Positions 1 through 6,160 of a stretch of DNA of 6,479 bases are shown piece after piece; within the stretch, counting starts at the first letter, position 1, and every line of letters begins with the position of its first letter. The DNA is taken from contig CAIZGQ010000618.1 of NCBI GenBank assembly GCA_903932565.1, positions 1 through 6,479 on the forward strand, in the 5' to 3' direction. Both the position numbers and the translations under genes were made by a program. The notes under the pieces are model-generated. The model saw only the letters and a program-made list of their open reading frames with translations. It ran no database searches and was not told the origin of the DNA. This stretch comes from an uncultured Hyphomicrobiales bacterium (GTDB taxonomy: Bacteria > Pseudomonadota > Alphaproteobacteria > Rhizobiales > Beijerinckiaceae).

Positions 1-1
1 C

Positions 2-790
2 GTGTTCGTCAGCACCTTTGCGCTGTTTCCGCTTCTCGGACTGGCCCTGCAGGCGCTGATGCCCGGCATGCTCGACACAGCACTTTGGGCCGGGATCCTG
101 TTTGTCTGTGTGCTCCCGTCCACCGTTCAGTCGTCCATTGCGCTGACATCGATTGGTCGTGGCAATGTGGCGGCCGCCGTTTGCGCGGCGACAGCCTCCA
201 ACCTCATCGGCATCGCTTTGACGCCGCTCTTGGTGGCCTTGGTTCTGAACACGAAGGGCGCTGCGAGTTCCTCAGGTTCGGAAGTCTGGAAGATTGTCGT
301 GCAACTGCTGCTGCCGTTTTTGGCGGGCCAGATCTTGCGGCCCTGGATCGTCAATTGGGTGCACCGGCACAAGGCGCTTTTGAGCTACACGGATCGAAGC
401 TCCATTCTCCTTGTCGTCTACACGGCCTTCAGCGAGGCCGTCATCGAAGGTCTATGGAAAAGCATGCCGCTGTTTGATCTGGCAAAGCTGCTTCTCGTGG
501 ACGGAATTTTGCTCGCGCTTGTTCTTGCCTGCACAACATGGGGCAGCCGCCTCTTGCACTTTGATCGTGCCGACGAAGTGACCATCGTGTTCTGCGGCTC
601 AAAAAAGTCCCTGGCATCGGGCGTCCCCATGGCAAACGTCCTCTTTCCAATCGCGATGATTGGCAAGATCGTGCTGCCCCTCATGCTGTTTCATCAAATC
701 CAGCTCATGGTATGCGCTGTGATAGCCCGTCGCTATGCGGCGCGGGACGACGATGATTCCGCGATGCGCGTCGCCAGCGCCAAAGCTTGA
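2..790 (+). CDS. SBF-like bile acid:sodium symporter family transporter (3' part, truncated by window edge)
   Basis: This is the C-terminal 262 residues of an integral membrane transporter of the SBF-like group (YfeH type, bile acid/Na+ symporter superfamily). The frame is open to the first base and begins with a GTG used here only as the first readable codon. Full-length relatives have roughly 320-340 residues, so the N-terminal helices should lie upstream of the window. Visible are several hydrophobic helices (about residues 1-22, 28-50, 54-82, 96-114, 160-178 and 212-242). A proline/serine break, PSTVQSSIA, lies near residues 39-47, and a family-like GSKKSLASGVPMA segment near 199-211, both in the expected places. 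The C-terminal tail is charged (RDDDD) and cytosolic in character. The substrate cannot be told from sequence; the family as a whole moves organic anions with sodium. Its last 58 bp overlap the 3' end of the opposing kinase gene. The family call is firm; the true start is not visible. Confidence 0.85.
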   Translation: MFVSTFALFPLLGLALQALMPGMLDTALWAGILFVCVLPSTVQSSIALTSIGRGNVAAAVCAATASNLIGIALTPLLVALVLNTKGAASSSGSEVWKIVVQLLLPFLAGQILRPWIVNWVHRHKALLSYTDRSSILLVVYTAFSEAVIEGLWKSMPLFDLAKLLLVDGILLALVLACTTWGSRLLHFDRADEVTIVFCGSKKSLASGVPMANVLFPIAMIGKIVLPLMLFHQIQLMVCAVIARRYAARDDDDSAMRVASAKA

Positions 791-2679
791 GCGGGCGGCC
801 GAGGGACGGCTGGCTGGTCAGAGGCTGCTGCGGGGCAGACGCGGTTGATCATCTCGGTGATCTCATCCAGCCGCACTGGCTTGCTCAGGAACCCGTTCAT
901 CCCAGCCGCGAAACAGGCGTCGCGGTCGGTGGGAAATGAGTTGGCTGTCATCGCGACAATCGGCAATGCGTGCAGACCTTGCATCGAGCGGATCTGCCGC
1001 GCGGTCTCCAGCCCATCCAGGCCGGGCATCCGCATATCGAGAAAAACCAGATCGAACGTTTCGGATGACAGTTTCTGAATTGCTGCCAGCCCGCTTGGCA
1101 CAAGGGTAACTTGATGTCCCACGTGATTGAGAAGGCCCTCAATCACCATGCGGTTGGTGGCAATATCCTCCGCCACCAAAATGCGTTTCTGGCTGATGGG
1201 TGTGGACGCGCCAGTTCGGGAGCGTTCGAAGGGCCCGGGCTCCGCGCAGATGTGCATGGGAAGGTCACACCAAAAACAGCTGCCTGCACCCAATTGGCTC
1301 GATGCGCCAACATGCCCCCCCATTGTTGTTGCAAGTCGCTTTGAAATGGCGAGTCCAAGCCCCGTTCCAGCAGCCTGTCGATGCGCAGCATGATCGCCCT
1401 GAACGAATTCTTCAAAAAGGCGCGGCAAGGTTTCGTGAGAAATTCCGATGCCGGTATCCGTGACGCTCAGGCGCATCACAGGACCCTCTGGTTGGTGGAG
1501 GACCAACGCGCGAAGTGTGATGTGACCCTCATCGGTAAACTTGAGAGCGTTGCCTAAAAAATTGACCAGTATTTGTTGGATGCGTTTGCCGTCCGCCAGG
1601 ATGAACGCGGGAAGCAAATCGAGGTTCTCACACAGCAGCGTCAGCTGTTTGGCCTCTGCCGCCGAACTAATCATGCGCATGGCGGATCGGCAAATTTCAG
1701 CGGGTGATGTTGGTACAGGCTCAAGCTGGATCGTGCTCGATTCAAGTTTTGAATATTCCAGAATATCGTTGATGACGGTGAGCAGGGCTTCGGCACAGGC
1801 CGACAGAGTTTCGACGCACGCGCTTTGATGCGCGCTCATCAAGCTGTGTTGAAGCAATTGCGTTGCGCCGATGATGCCATTCAAGGGCGTGCGCACTTCA
1901 TGGCTCATGGTCGCAAGAAATATGGCTTTGCTTCGGGCAGCACTTTCGGCGGCCGCTTTGGCTTCAGCAAGCTCGGTAATATCTGTGTAGGTTTGAATCA
2001 CACTGCCATCGGGCATTGGATCGCTGCGAATCTCCAAAATTGTTCCATTTGGCCTGCGCCGAATGTAGGACTTTGGCGGCTTGCCCTTTCCTTCGAGCAA
2101 GAAGGCCCGCACGGCTTCGGGCAGCAACTCGCCGTGATCGCCGAACTCCTTGTTTGCGAGCTGCATTTCCAGGATTGACCTGGCCGAGCATGGAAAGGGC
2201 GGATCCTCGATCCCCGCATATTCCAATGCCCTCTGGTTATAGAGCCAGAAGCGTCCATCCGGGCGCACCACGGCGACGCCCTGGTTCATCAGATTGATGG
2301 TCTGCTCAATCAGCTCCGATTTGCCGACAAATTGGGAGCGATTGAAATTCAGGAGAGCTGCATAGGGCCCCTGACCCTCGATGAGTTTCTGCCGCGCCTT
2401 TTTAAATTTGCGAACACTTTGCGTGAGGACTTGTGTGCTGGATAACAAGATGAGAACGGCCGCCAAGTTTGGAAATTGCGACCAAACCGATAAGAGCACA
2501 AATTCAAACGCGGAAAACTCGATCTGCCATACGCTCTCGCTCAACAGCAAGCCGCATGACAAGACAGAGCTGAAAAGCAAATATCGTATTTGTGCTATGT
2601 AGTACGACATCATTTTGAAGATGTCGTGCAGATGGCTCGTGGTGTGATTCAATCTGAAATTCATTGAATTAAATTTCAT
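733..2679 (-). CDS. Membrane-bound hybrid sensor histidine kinase (2 TM - PAS_7 - HisKA - HATPase_c - REC)
   Basis: A hybrid two-component kinase that should autophosphorylate on histidine and pass the phosphate to its own receiver domain. Residues are counted from the ATG at 2679 (648 aa). Two hydrophobic segments lie near 33-51 and 58-84 with almost no periplasmic loop, so the input is probably membrane or cytosolic. A PAS_7-like domain follows (about 121-238, ending in YTDITEL). The H-box is ATMSHEVRTPLNG with phosphoacceptor H260. The N-box is at about 373-381 with N377, G1 is DTGIG (408-412), the F-box is LFEEF, and G2 is GTGLG (438-442). The receiver has E504/D505, phosphorylation site D548 in FLDMRMP, T578 and K600, so all key residues are present. 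No Hpt or DNA-binding domain is present; the receiver ends in an Ala/Pro/Ser-rich tail of about 30 residues. A longer frame begins at ATG 2757 (674 aa), but that start has no ribosome binding site and would occupy the divergent promoter region. The 2679 start has only a weak GGAAAAG upstream, so the start is uncertain. A cognate response regulator or phosphotransfer protein must be encoded elsewhere. Confidence 0.93.
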   Translation of the reverse strand: MKFNSMNFRLNHTTSHLHDIFKMMSYYIAQIRYLLFSSVLSCGLLLSESVWQIEFSAFEFVLLSVWSQFPNLAAVLILLSSTQVLTQSVRKFKKARQKLIEGQGPYAALLNFNRSQFVGKSELIEQTINLMNQGVAVVRPDGRFWLYNQRALEYAGIEDPPFPCSARSILEMQLANKEFGDHGELLPEAVRAFLLEGKGKPPKSYIRRRPNGTILEIRSDPMPDGSVIQTYTDITELAEAKAAAESAARSKAIFLATMSHEVRTPLNGIIGATQLLQHSLMSAHQSACVETLSACAEALLTVINDILEYSKLESSTIQLEPVPTSPAEICRSAMRMISSAAEAKQLTLLCENLDLLPAFILADGKRIQQILVNFLGNALKFTDEGHITLRALVLHQPEGPVMRLSVTDTGIGISHETLPRLFEEFVQGDHAAHRQAAGTGLGLAISKRLATTMGGHVGASSQLGAGSCFWCDLPMHICAEPGPFERSRTGASTPISQKRILVAEDIATNRMVIEGLLNHVGHQVTLVPSGLAAIQKLSSETFDLVFLDMRMPGLDGLETARQIRSMQGLHALPIVAMTANSFPTDRDACFAAGMNGFLSKPVRLDEITEMINRVCPAAASDQPAVPRPPAQALALATRIAESSSSRAA

Positions 2680-2705
2680 GATCAAGATTGCTTTTCCGTG
2701 AACAA

Positions 2706-2728
2706 GACGCAAATCTTTCCGCTGCGTC
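2706..2728. repeat. Dyad 1, GACGCA-N11-TGCGTC, in the kinase/acyltransferase divergent region
   Basis: Perfect 6-bp inverted arms at 2706-2711 and 2723-2728 are separated by 11 nt. The dyad lies between the divergent starts of the kinase (2679) and the FeeM-like gene (2784), where promoters for both must be. An N11 spacer suits a dimeric DNA-binding protein contacting two major grooves. There is no adjoining U-tract, so it is more likely an operator than a terminator. A role is inferred only from position and symmetry. Confidence 0.35.
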
Positions 2729-2737
2729 ATGCCGCAA

Positions 2738-2760
2738 ACGATGGGGTGTTGATGCATCGT
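2738..2760. repeat. Dyad 2, ACGATG-N11-CATCGT, in the same divergent region
   Basis: Perfect 6-bp inverted arms at 2738-2743 and 2755-2760, again with an 11-nt spacer. Its centre (2749) is 32 bp from the centre of the first dyad (2717), close to three helical turns. It ends 23 nt before the FeeM-like start codon. The arm sequence differs from that of dyad 1, so the two may not bind the same protein. Confidence 0.35.
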
Positions 2761-2783
2761 GTTGCGAGTGCGGAGAGTTATGA

Positions 2784-3500
2784 ATGTCGTCGTCGGATAT
2801 TTTGCAAAGCCGTTTTGTTCAAAAAGTATTTCATTTGTTGGAGACCGTGTCGTATTTCAGAGCGCAGACTCGCGACGAACATGAGCTGATTTATCGCCTG
2901 CGATACGACGGCAATTTGAGAGAAGGAACAATTGATCCCAACGAAACGGGACAACTTGCGGACGAATACGACGAGCTTCCAAGCTGCTTTAATCTCGGCG
3001 TGCAGTTTGATGGAAAACTTGGTGCAGCGCTGCGCTTGCATCTGCTGACACGGGATACACCCAAGTCCGTTTTGGTTGGCGCCTATCCCGATATCGTTCC
3101 CGAGCTCGTGCAATCAGGTGCTGTGATCATTGATGTCACGCGGCTTGTTGCAGACTTTGACATGGCCCGGACACGTCCCGGCCTGCCTTATGTCACCGTG
3201 CGCCTCGCGATGGCCGCCGCCGAGCATTTCAACGCAGACTTTCTGCTGGCCGCCGTGCGCCGTGAGCACATTCCGTTCTACCGACGCGAATTCATGGCGC
3301 GGCAATTGTGCGAGCCGCGCCCCTATCCAACGCTGGTCAAGCCTCTGGCGCTTTTCTGCATCGATTTTCGCAACGATTTTGACGCGATTGCAGCACGGCA
3401 CCCGTTTTATCGATCATCTGCGTCGGAACGTGCAACCTTGTTTGGCGACCCGCTGACCCAAGTTCATGACACCACGTCTGCAGGATACAAACTGGCTTGA
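2784..3500 (+). CDS. FeeM-type N-acyl amino acid synthase (LuxI-like/GNAT-fold acyltransferase)
   Basis: A 238-residue soluble protein with no signal peptide or membrane helix. It resembles the N-acyl amino acid synthase FeeM domain family, whose founding member joins an acyl chain from acyl-ACP to an amino acid; the fold is related to acyl-homoserine lactone synthases. Family-like blocks appear in order: IYRLRYDGNLREG (36-48), DEYDE (60-64), LRLHLL (83-88), IIDVTRLVAD (115-124), LPYVTVRLAMAAAEHFNAD (134-152), VRREHIPFYRREF (158-170) and CEPRPYPTLVKPL (176-188). The start is supported by GGAG at 2772-2775, 8 nt upstream. Length fits a stand-alone catalytic domain. As I recall the family, an aromatic residue usually sits at position 44 (here Asn) and Pro-Thr-Arg in the IDxTR block (here Val-Thr-Arg), so acyl or amino acid preference may differ. 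The product is probably an N-acyl amino acid, a signal molecule or lipid precursor; the exact amino acid cannot be inferred. The related PEP-CTERM/exosortase-associated acyltransferases are a less likely alternative. Confidence 0.82.
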   Translation: MSSSDILQSRFVQKVFHLLETVSYFRAQTRDEHELIYRLRYDGNLREGTIDPNETGQLADEYDELPSCFNLGVQFDGKLGAALRLHLLTRDTPKSVLVGAYPDIVPELVQSGAVIIDVTRLVADFDMARTRPGLPYVTVRLAMAAAEHFNADFLLAAVRREHIPFYRREFMARQLCEPRPYPTLVKPLALFCIDFRNDFDAIAARHPFYRSSASERATLFGDPLTQVHDTTSAGYKLA

Positions 3501-3578
3501 CACGATCCGGGGTGGTCATCCTAACCTACTGCGCCGCTGTGATTTTTCGCGGGCCTCTTGTCAGGCAAGCCCCACGTC

Positions 3579-3582
3579 AGGA
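3579..3582 (+). promoter_or_regulatory. Ribosome binding site AGGA deciding the aldolase GTG start
   Basis: AGGA lies 9 nt before GTG 3592, just where class II aldolase similarity begins. The earlier in-frame ATG at 3466 lies inside the acyltransferase gene and would add 42 residues that do not resemble the family. Confidence 0.6.
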
Positions 3583-3591
3583 TTTTGTCCC

Positions 3592-4329
3592 GTGTCCCAT
3601 CGTCCCGACGAATTTCTTGCGGAGCTGGCCAAAGCGTGCCGCATTCTGGAGATGGAAGGTCACGGCGATTTCACGCTGGGCCATGCTGCTTTTCGTGATC
3701 CGCAGGGCCACGGCTTCTGGATGAAACGCAATGCCTATGGGCTTGGCGAAATTCGCGGGCCGGAGGATTTTGTTCTCGTTGATATGAATGGTGTGAAGAT
3801 GTCTGGCGAAGGCGGCCGTCATTCGGAATGGCCGATTCACAGCGAGATTTTCCGGCTTCGTCCTGACATTCATGTCACGTTTCACACCCATCCGCTTCAT
3901 GCTTGCATCATGTCGGGTGCAAACGTCGATGTTGAGGCCTTCACGCTCGACGCGGATTATTTTGTCGCCATTCCCCGCCACACCGCAGATGTCGCTCTGA
4001 TTAAGACACGCGATGAAGGGGAGGCGATGGCGCAGGCGCTAGGTCCCCATAAAGCAATGTTCCTTGCGAATCATGGCGTTGTGTTTTGCGGAAATTCCGT
4101 GGCTGAGGCGGCCTGCATCGGGGTGTTTTTGGAACATGCGTGCCGTGCCCATGTGATGGGGGCAGCTGCAAACTTGCAGCCGGTGTTTCCAACCGCTGCG
4201 ACGCGGTCCATTCGCCACCAGCAGATCATGTCGCCCATCCACGTCGACCAGACCTGGGCCTATCTCAATCGCAAGCTCGATCATTTGTGCGCAGCAAACC
4301 CACTGTCGAACGGGGTTGTTTATCGATAA
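3592..4329 (+). CDS. Class II aldolase/adducin family protein (zinc-dependent)
   Basis: A 245-residue cytosolic enzyme of the family that includes L-fuculose-1-phosphate and L-ribulose-5-phosphate 4-epimerase-type proteins. These bind a divalent metal through histidines and act on phosphorylated or hydroxylated carbonyl substrates by retro-aldol chemistry or decarboxylation. Counting from the GTG start, the expected residues are present: E79 in HSEWPIHSEI (catalytic acid/base position), H98 and H100 in FHTHPLHA, and H161 in LANHGVVF (third metal ligand). The conserved core from GHGDFTLGH to the C-terminal WAYLNRKL helix is intact. Start choice: GTG 3592 has AGGA 9 nt upstream, whereas the ATG at 3466 overlaps the preceding gene by 35 bp. 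It follows the FeeM-like gene by 91 nt and precedes the solute-binding protein by 53 nt, so an operon is plausible. The substrate is not identifiable; the phosphate-binding residues cannot be assigned by eye, so a non-phosphorylated substrate or a decarboxylase role is possible. Confidence 0.85.
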   Translation: MSHRPDEFLAELAKACRILEMEGHGDFTLGHAAFRDPQGHGFWMKRNAYGLGEIRGPEDFVLVDMNGVKMSGEGGRHSEWPIHSEIFRLRPDIHVTFHTHPLHACIMSGANVDVEAFTLDADYFVAIPRHTADVALIKTRDEGEAMAQALGPHKAMFLANHGVVFCGNSVAEAACIGVFLEHACRAHVMGAAANLQPVFPTAATRSIRHQQIMSPIHVDQTWAYLNRKLDHLCAANPLSNGVVYR

Positions 4330-4370
4330 GGGTCTGCTTCGTTTGGCCTTCTTTTGCGCTCGTTTATCTC

Positions 4371-4376
4371 AAGGAG
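4371..4376 (+). promoter_or_regulatory. Strong ribosome binding site AAGGAG for the substrate-binding protein
   Basis: AAGGAG sits 6 nt before ATG 4383 and settles that start over the in-frame ATG at 4140, which lies within the aldolase gene. It is the best Shine-Dalgarno match in the window and suggests strong translation, as is usual for periplasmic binding proteins. Confidence 0.75.
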
Positions 4377-4382
4377 AGTTCC

Positions 4383-5378
4383 ATGCGCGCGTTGCTTCAA
4401 ACTTACACAGCACTTGTTACCCTCCTGCTCTTGTGCGCACCCGCGGTTGCGCAAGTGCCCGCCACCGACAAGCCGCTGACGCCCGTCTCCATGCGCTTTG
4501 GTTATATCGCGACAGGCAATGACCTGATGTGGGTCTATGGCCGCGAAAAAGGGTTCTTCAAGGATGAAGGGATTGACCTTGAATTTCGCGAGGGCAAGGG
4601 ATCCTCAGCGGCGGCACAAACCGTTGCGTCCGGCGCCGATGATTTCGGGGTCGATATTGATGGCGGTGCGTTTCTGGGACTCGTTGCCAAGGGCCTTGCT
4701 GCAACAGCTGTGATGGCACCTGTTGCCAAAAGTCCCATCGTTCTTTTGTCGCCACTGGACAAGCCTCTGAAGACACCAGCGGATCTCGTGGGCAAGCAGG
4801 TTGCGATTGCAGGTGGCTCAGGCGCAGCTGCATTGTTGCCCGTCTTCCTGAAAAAGAATGGTCTCGACGAGGGCAAGGTGACACTCGTCAACATGCAATC
4901 GAGCCCGCTGTTGTCGACACTGCTGACGGGCCGGGTCGATGCTGTTGCCACCAATATGGTGGTTCAGGCGACGCTCGAGGCCAAAGGGCTGAAGACATAT
5001 CCCATACGGTATGCGGATTTTGGCCTTGCCATGCCCGGCCAATATCTCATGACCTCGAACGCTTACCTCAAGGACCACAAGGATATTGTGACCAAGATTG
5101 TTCGCGCCATGCAGAAATCCATGCAGGCGACGGTGGACAATCCAGACGCGGCAGCGGATGCGTTCAATCGCGCGTATCCGACCTACGACAAAGCAACGGC
5201 GCTCGCCGAGGCAAAAATCATCATGGCGCTGTTTCGTTCCCCGAGCACGGAAGGAAAGCCGCTTGGGACCGTATCGCTGGAAGATGCGAAGGCGGGCGCT
5301 GCGTCCCTGGCCGAGGCCGGGCAAATTCCTGCCGACGCCAACATTTCCTCAGCCATCACGAATGAGTTTGTGAAATAG
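4383..5378 (+). CDS. ABC transporter substrate-binding protein, NMT1/THI5-like (TauA/SsuA superfamily)
   Basis: A 331-residue periplasmic solute-binding protein. The N-terminus is a classic Sec signal peptide: Arg at position 2, a hydrophobic core (about 10-18) and an APAVA|Q cleavage site between residues 23 and 24. No lipobox cysteine follows, so the mature protein should be free in the periplasm. The mature part shows the NMT1/THI5 pattern: the first strand MRFGYIATGNDLMWVYGREKG (about 37-57), GFFKDEGIDLEF (57-68), VASGADDFGVD (81-91), DLVGKQVAI (134-142), LLTGRVDAVA (180-189) and a C-terminal helical region with NPDAAADAF (253-261). Relatives bind sulfonates, nitrate, pyrimidines, riboflavin or aromatic acids, and the ligand cannot be chosen here. 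The cysteine-rich motif of fungal THI5-type synthases is absent, so it is a binding protein and not an enzyme. No permease or ATPase gene follows; the next gene is on the opposite strand. The partner genes must be elsewhere, or upstream genes are unrelated to transport. Confidence 0.9.
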   Translation: MRALLQTYTALVTLLLLCAPAVAQVPATDKPLTPVSMRFGYIATGNDLMWVYGREKGFFKDEGIDLEFREGKGSSAAAQTVASGADDFGVDIDGGAFLGLVAKGLAATAVMAPVAKSPIVLLSPLDKPLKTPADLVGKQVAIAGGSGAAALLPVFLKKNGLDEGKVTLVNMQSSPLLSTLLTGRVDAVATNMVVQATLEAKGLKTYPIRYADFGLAMPGQYLMTSNAYLKDHKDIVTKIVRAMQKSMQATVDNPDAAADAFNRAYPTYDKATALAEAKIIMALFRSPSTEGKPLGTVSLEDAKAGAASLAEAGQIPADANISSAITNEFVK

Positions 5379-5411
5379 GGGGCGCTTGTAAAGTTGGGAC
5401 TTGTGTCACGA

Positions 5412-5431
5412 CCGCCGTGGGGTGCCGGCGG
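5412..5431. repeat. GC-rich hairpin CCGCCG-N8-CGGCGG after the substrate-binding protein gene
   Basis: Perfect 6-bp all-GC arms at 5412-5417 and 5426-5431 flank an 8-nt loop, beginning 33 nt after the stop of the substrate-binding protein gene. No U-tract follows on either strand, so it is not a canonical intrinsic terminator. It could protect a 3' end or help factor-dependent termination. Confidence 0.4.
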
Positions 5432-5434
5432 CAA

Positions 5435-5449
5435 AGGTTAACAAAACCT
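5435..5449. repeat. Short inverted repeat AGGTT-N5-AACCT
   Basis: Five-bp arms with an A-rich 5-nt spacer lie directly after the GC hairpin in the convergent intergenic region. Short arms make this weak; chance is a fair explanation. Confidence 0.2.
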
Positions 5450-5461
5450 GACTTGCAACGA

Positions 5462-5487
5462 GGCGGGCGTCATCTTCACGCGCCGCC
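5462..5487. terminator. Possible bidirectional terminator hairpin between convergent genes
   Basis: GGCGG-GCGT (5462-5470) pairs with ACGC-(g)-CCGCC (5478-5487): nine base pairs with one bulged G and a 7-nt loop. It lies 19 nt beyond the methyltransferase stop, read on the minus strand, and about 83 nt beyond the substrate-binding protein stop. The stem is strong, but no T-run follows on either strand, so intrinsic termination is doubtful. Confidence 0.35.
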
Positions 5488-5506
5488 CCCGGTCCATGAA
5501 AAATGA

Positions 5507-6136
5507 TCAGGCCGCCTTTGCCATCTGCGTTGCGCGCTTTTGCAGGCGCGTCACAAAATGCAGGCTGCGGTCGAAGGCGACGTTGAGCGGGAACGGATAG
5601 ATGTTCAAGCTTTCGCTATAGCTCGCGCGCTCAAGGCCAAGTGTTGTGAACGCGTCATCCCATTGTTTGGGCGTCAGATAATTGTACGGCAGAACGATCC
5701 CGTAAGGCGCGTTGCCAACCCAGTCCATCAGGCGCAGCGCCGGACGGGCCAGGAAACCCTTCACCAGATGGTCCTTGATGATGAGGCCCTGGCGCGACAC
5801 GCGCACCGCCTCGCGCATCAGTTCAACCGGCTGTTGCGTATGATGAAGCACATCCACAAACAGCGCGTAATCAAAGCTGTCATTGTTGAAGGGAATGTGG
5901 AGACCGTCGAATTCATGAACCGGGATCTTGAGGGTGGGGCGGACGTAGACGTCGATTCCCGTGATGGTCAGATCCGGGCGCAGCGCCAGAAGCAAGGTGG
6001 ACAAGGTCCCATCGCCGCAGCCGACATCGAGGATTGCGGAGCCATGGGGAATGGTCTCTGCCAAATGCTTGGCCAGAACCTGCGCCCGGTGGTTGTAATG
6101 CCCGGCGCCGTGGATTTTCCCGATCAAGCTTTTCAT
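5507..6136 (-). CDS. Class I SAM-dependent methyltransferase (Methyltransf_11 type)
   Basis: A 209-residue cytosolic methyltransferase. Counted from ATG 6136, motif I is ILDVGCGDG (35-43), the glycine-rich SAM loop. The acidic residue at the end of strand 2 is D62 in GIDV. The motif around strand 4 is FDYALFVDVLHH (88-99), and strand 5 is RQGLIIKDHL (115-124). The C-terminal part (MDWVGNAPYGIVLPYNYL, about 137-154) is a conserved-looking accessory segment that probably shapes the acceptor site. Start choice: ATG 6136 has AGGG 8 nt upstream, while the in-frame GTG at 6142 has that AGGG only 2 nt away. The methyl acceptor is unknown. Its divergent neighbour resembles a phosphoheptose isomerase, so a role in modifying a surface sugar or its precursor is a reasonable guess, but a small-molecule or lipid acceptor is equally compatible with the domain. 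Confidence 0.88.
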   Translation of the reverse strand: MKSLIGKIHGAGHYNHRAQVLAKHLAETIPHGSAILDVGCGDGTLSTLLLALRPDLTITGIDVYVRPTLKIPVHEFDGLHIPFNNDSFDYALFVDVLHHTQQPVELMREAVRVSRQGLIIKDHLVKGFLARPALRLMDWVGNAPYGIVLPYNYLTPKQWDDAFTTLGLERASYSESLNIYPFPLNVAFDRSLHFVTRLQKRATQMAKAA

Positions 6137-6144
6137 GCGCACCG

Positions 6145-6148
6145 CCCT
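6145..6148 (-). promoter_or_regulatory. Ribosome binding site AGGG supporting methyltransferase ATG start
   Basis: On the minus strand AGGG lies 8 nt before ATG 6136. The spacing fits that codon and rules against the GTG two codons upstream. Confidence 0.5.
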
Positions 6149-6160
6149 GATGGCTGGGCC

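Noticed and set aside
2688..2716. TTGCTT-N17-AAATCT as a promoter for the acyltransferase gene
   Set aside because: The -35 hexamer and spacing are acceptable but the -10 matches at only two positions of the consensus, so no promoter is called.
3551..3573. Weak hairpin (GGG/CCC with CTTG/CAAG) between acyltransferase and aldolase genes
   Set aside because: The stem is interrupted and no T-run follows, so it is not convincing as a terminator or attenuator.
3466..3591. N-terminal extension of the aldolase from ATG 3466
   Set aside because: It overlaps the acyltransferase gene by 35 bp, lacks a fitting ribosome binding site, and the added 42 residues do not look like the family; GTG 3592 has AGGA at the right distance.
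4140..4382. Extension of the substrate-binding protein upstream to ATG 4140
   Set aside because: It would lie largely inside the aldolase gene and bury the signal peptide; ATG 4383 has a strong AAGGAG and starts directly with the signal sequence.
4818..5324. A 168-codon minus-strand frame inside the substrate-binding protein gene
   Set aside because: It is antisense to a well-supported periplasmic protein, has no recognisable domain and no ribosome binding site.
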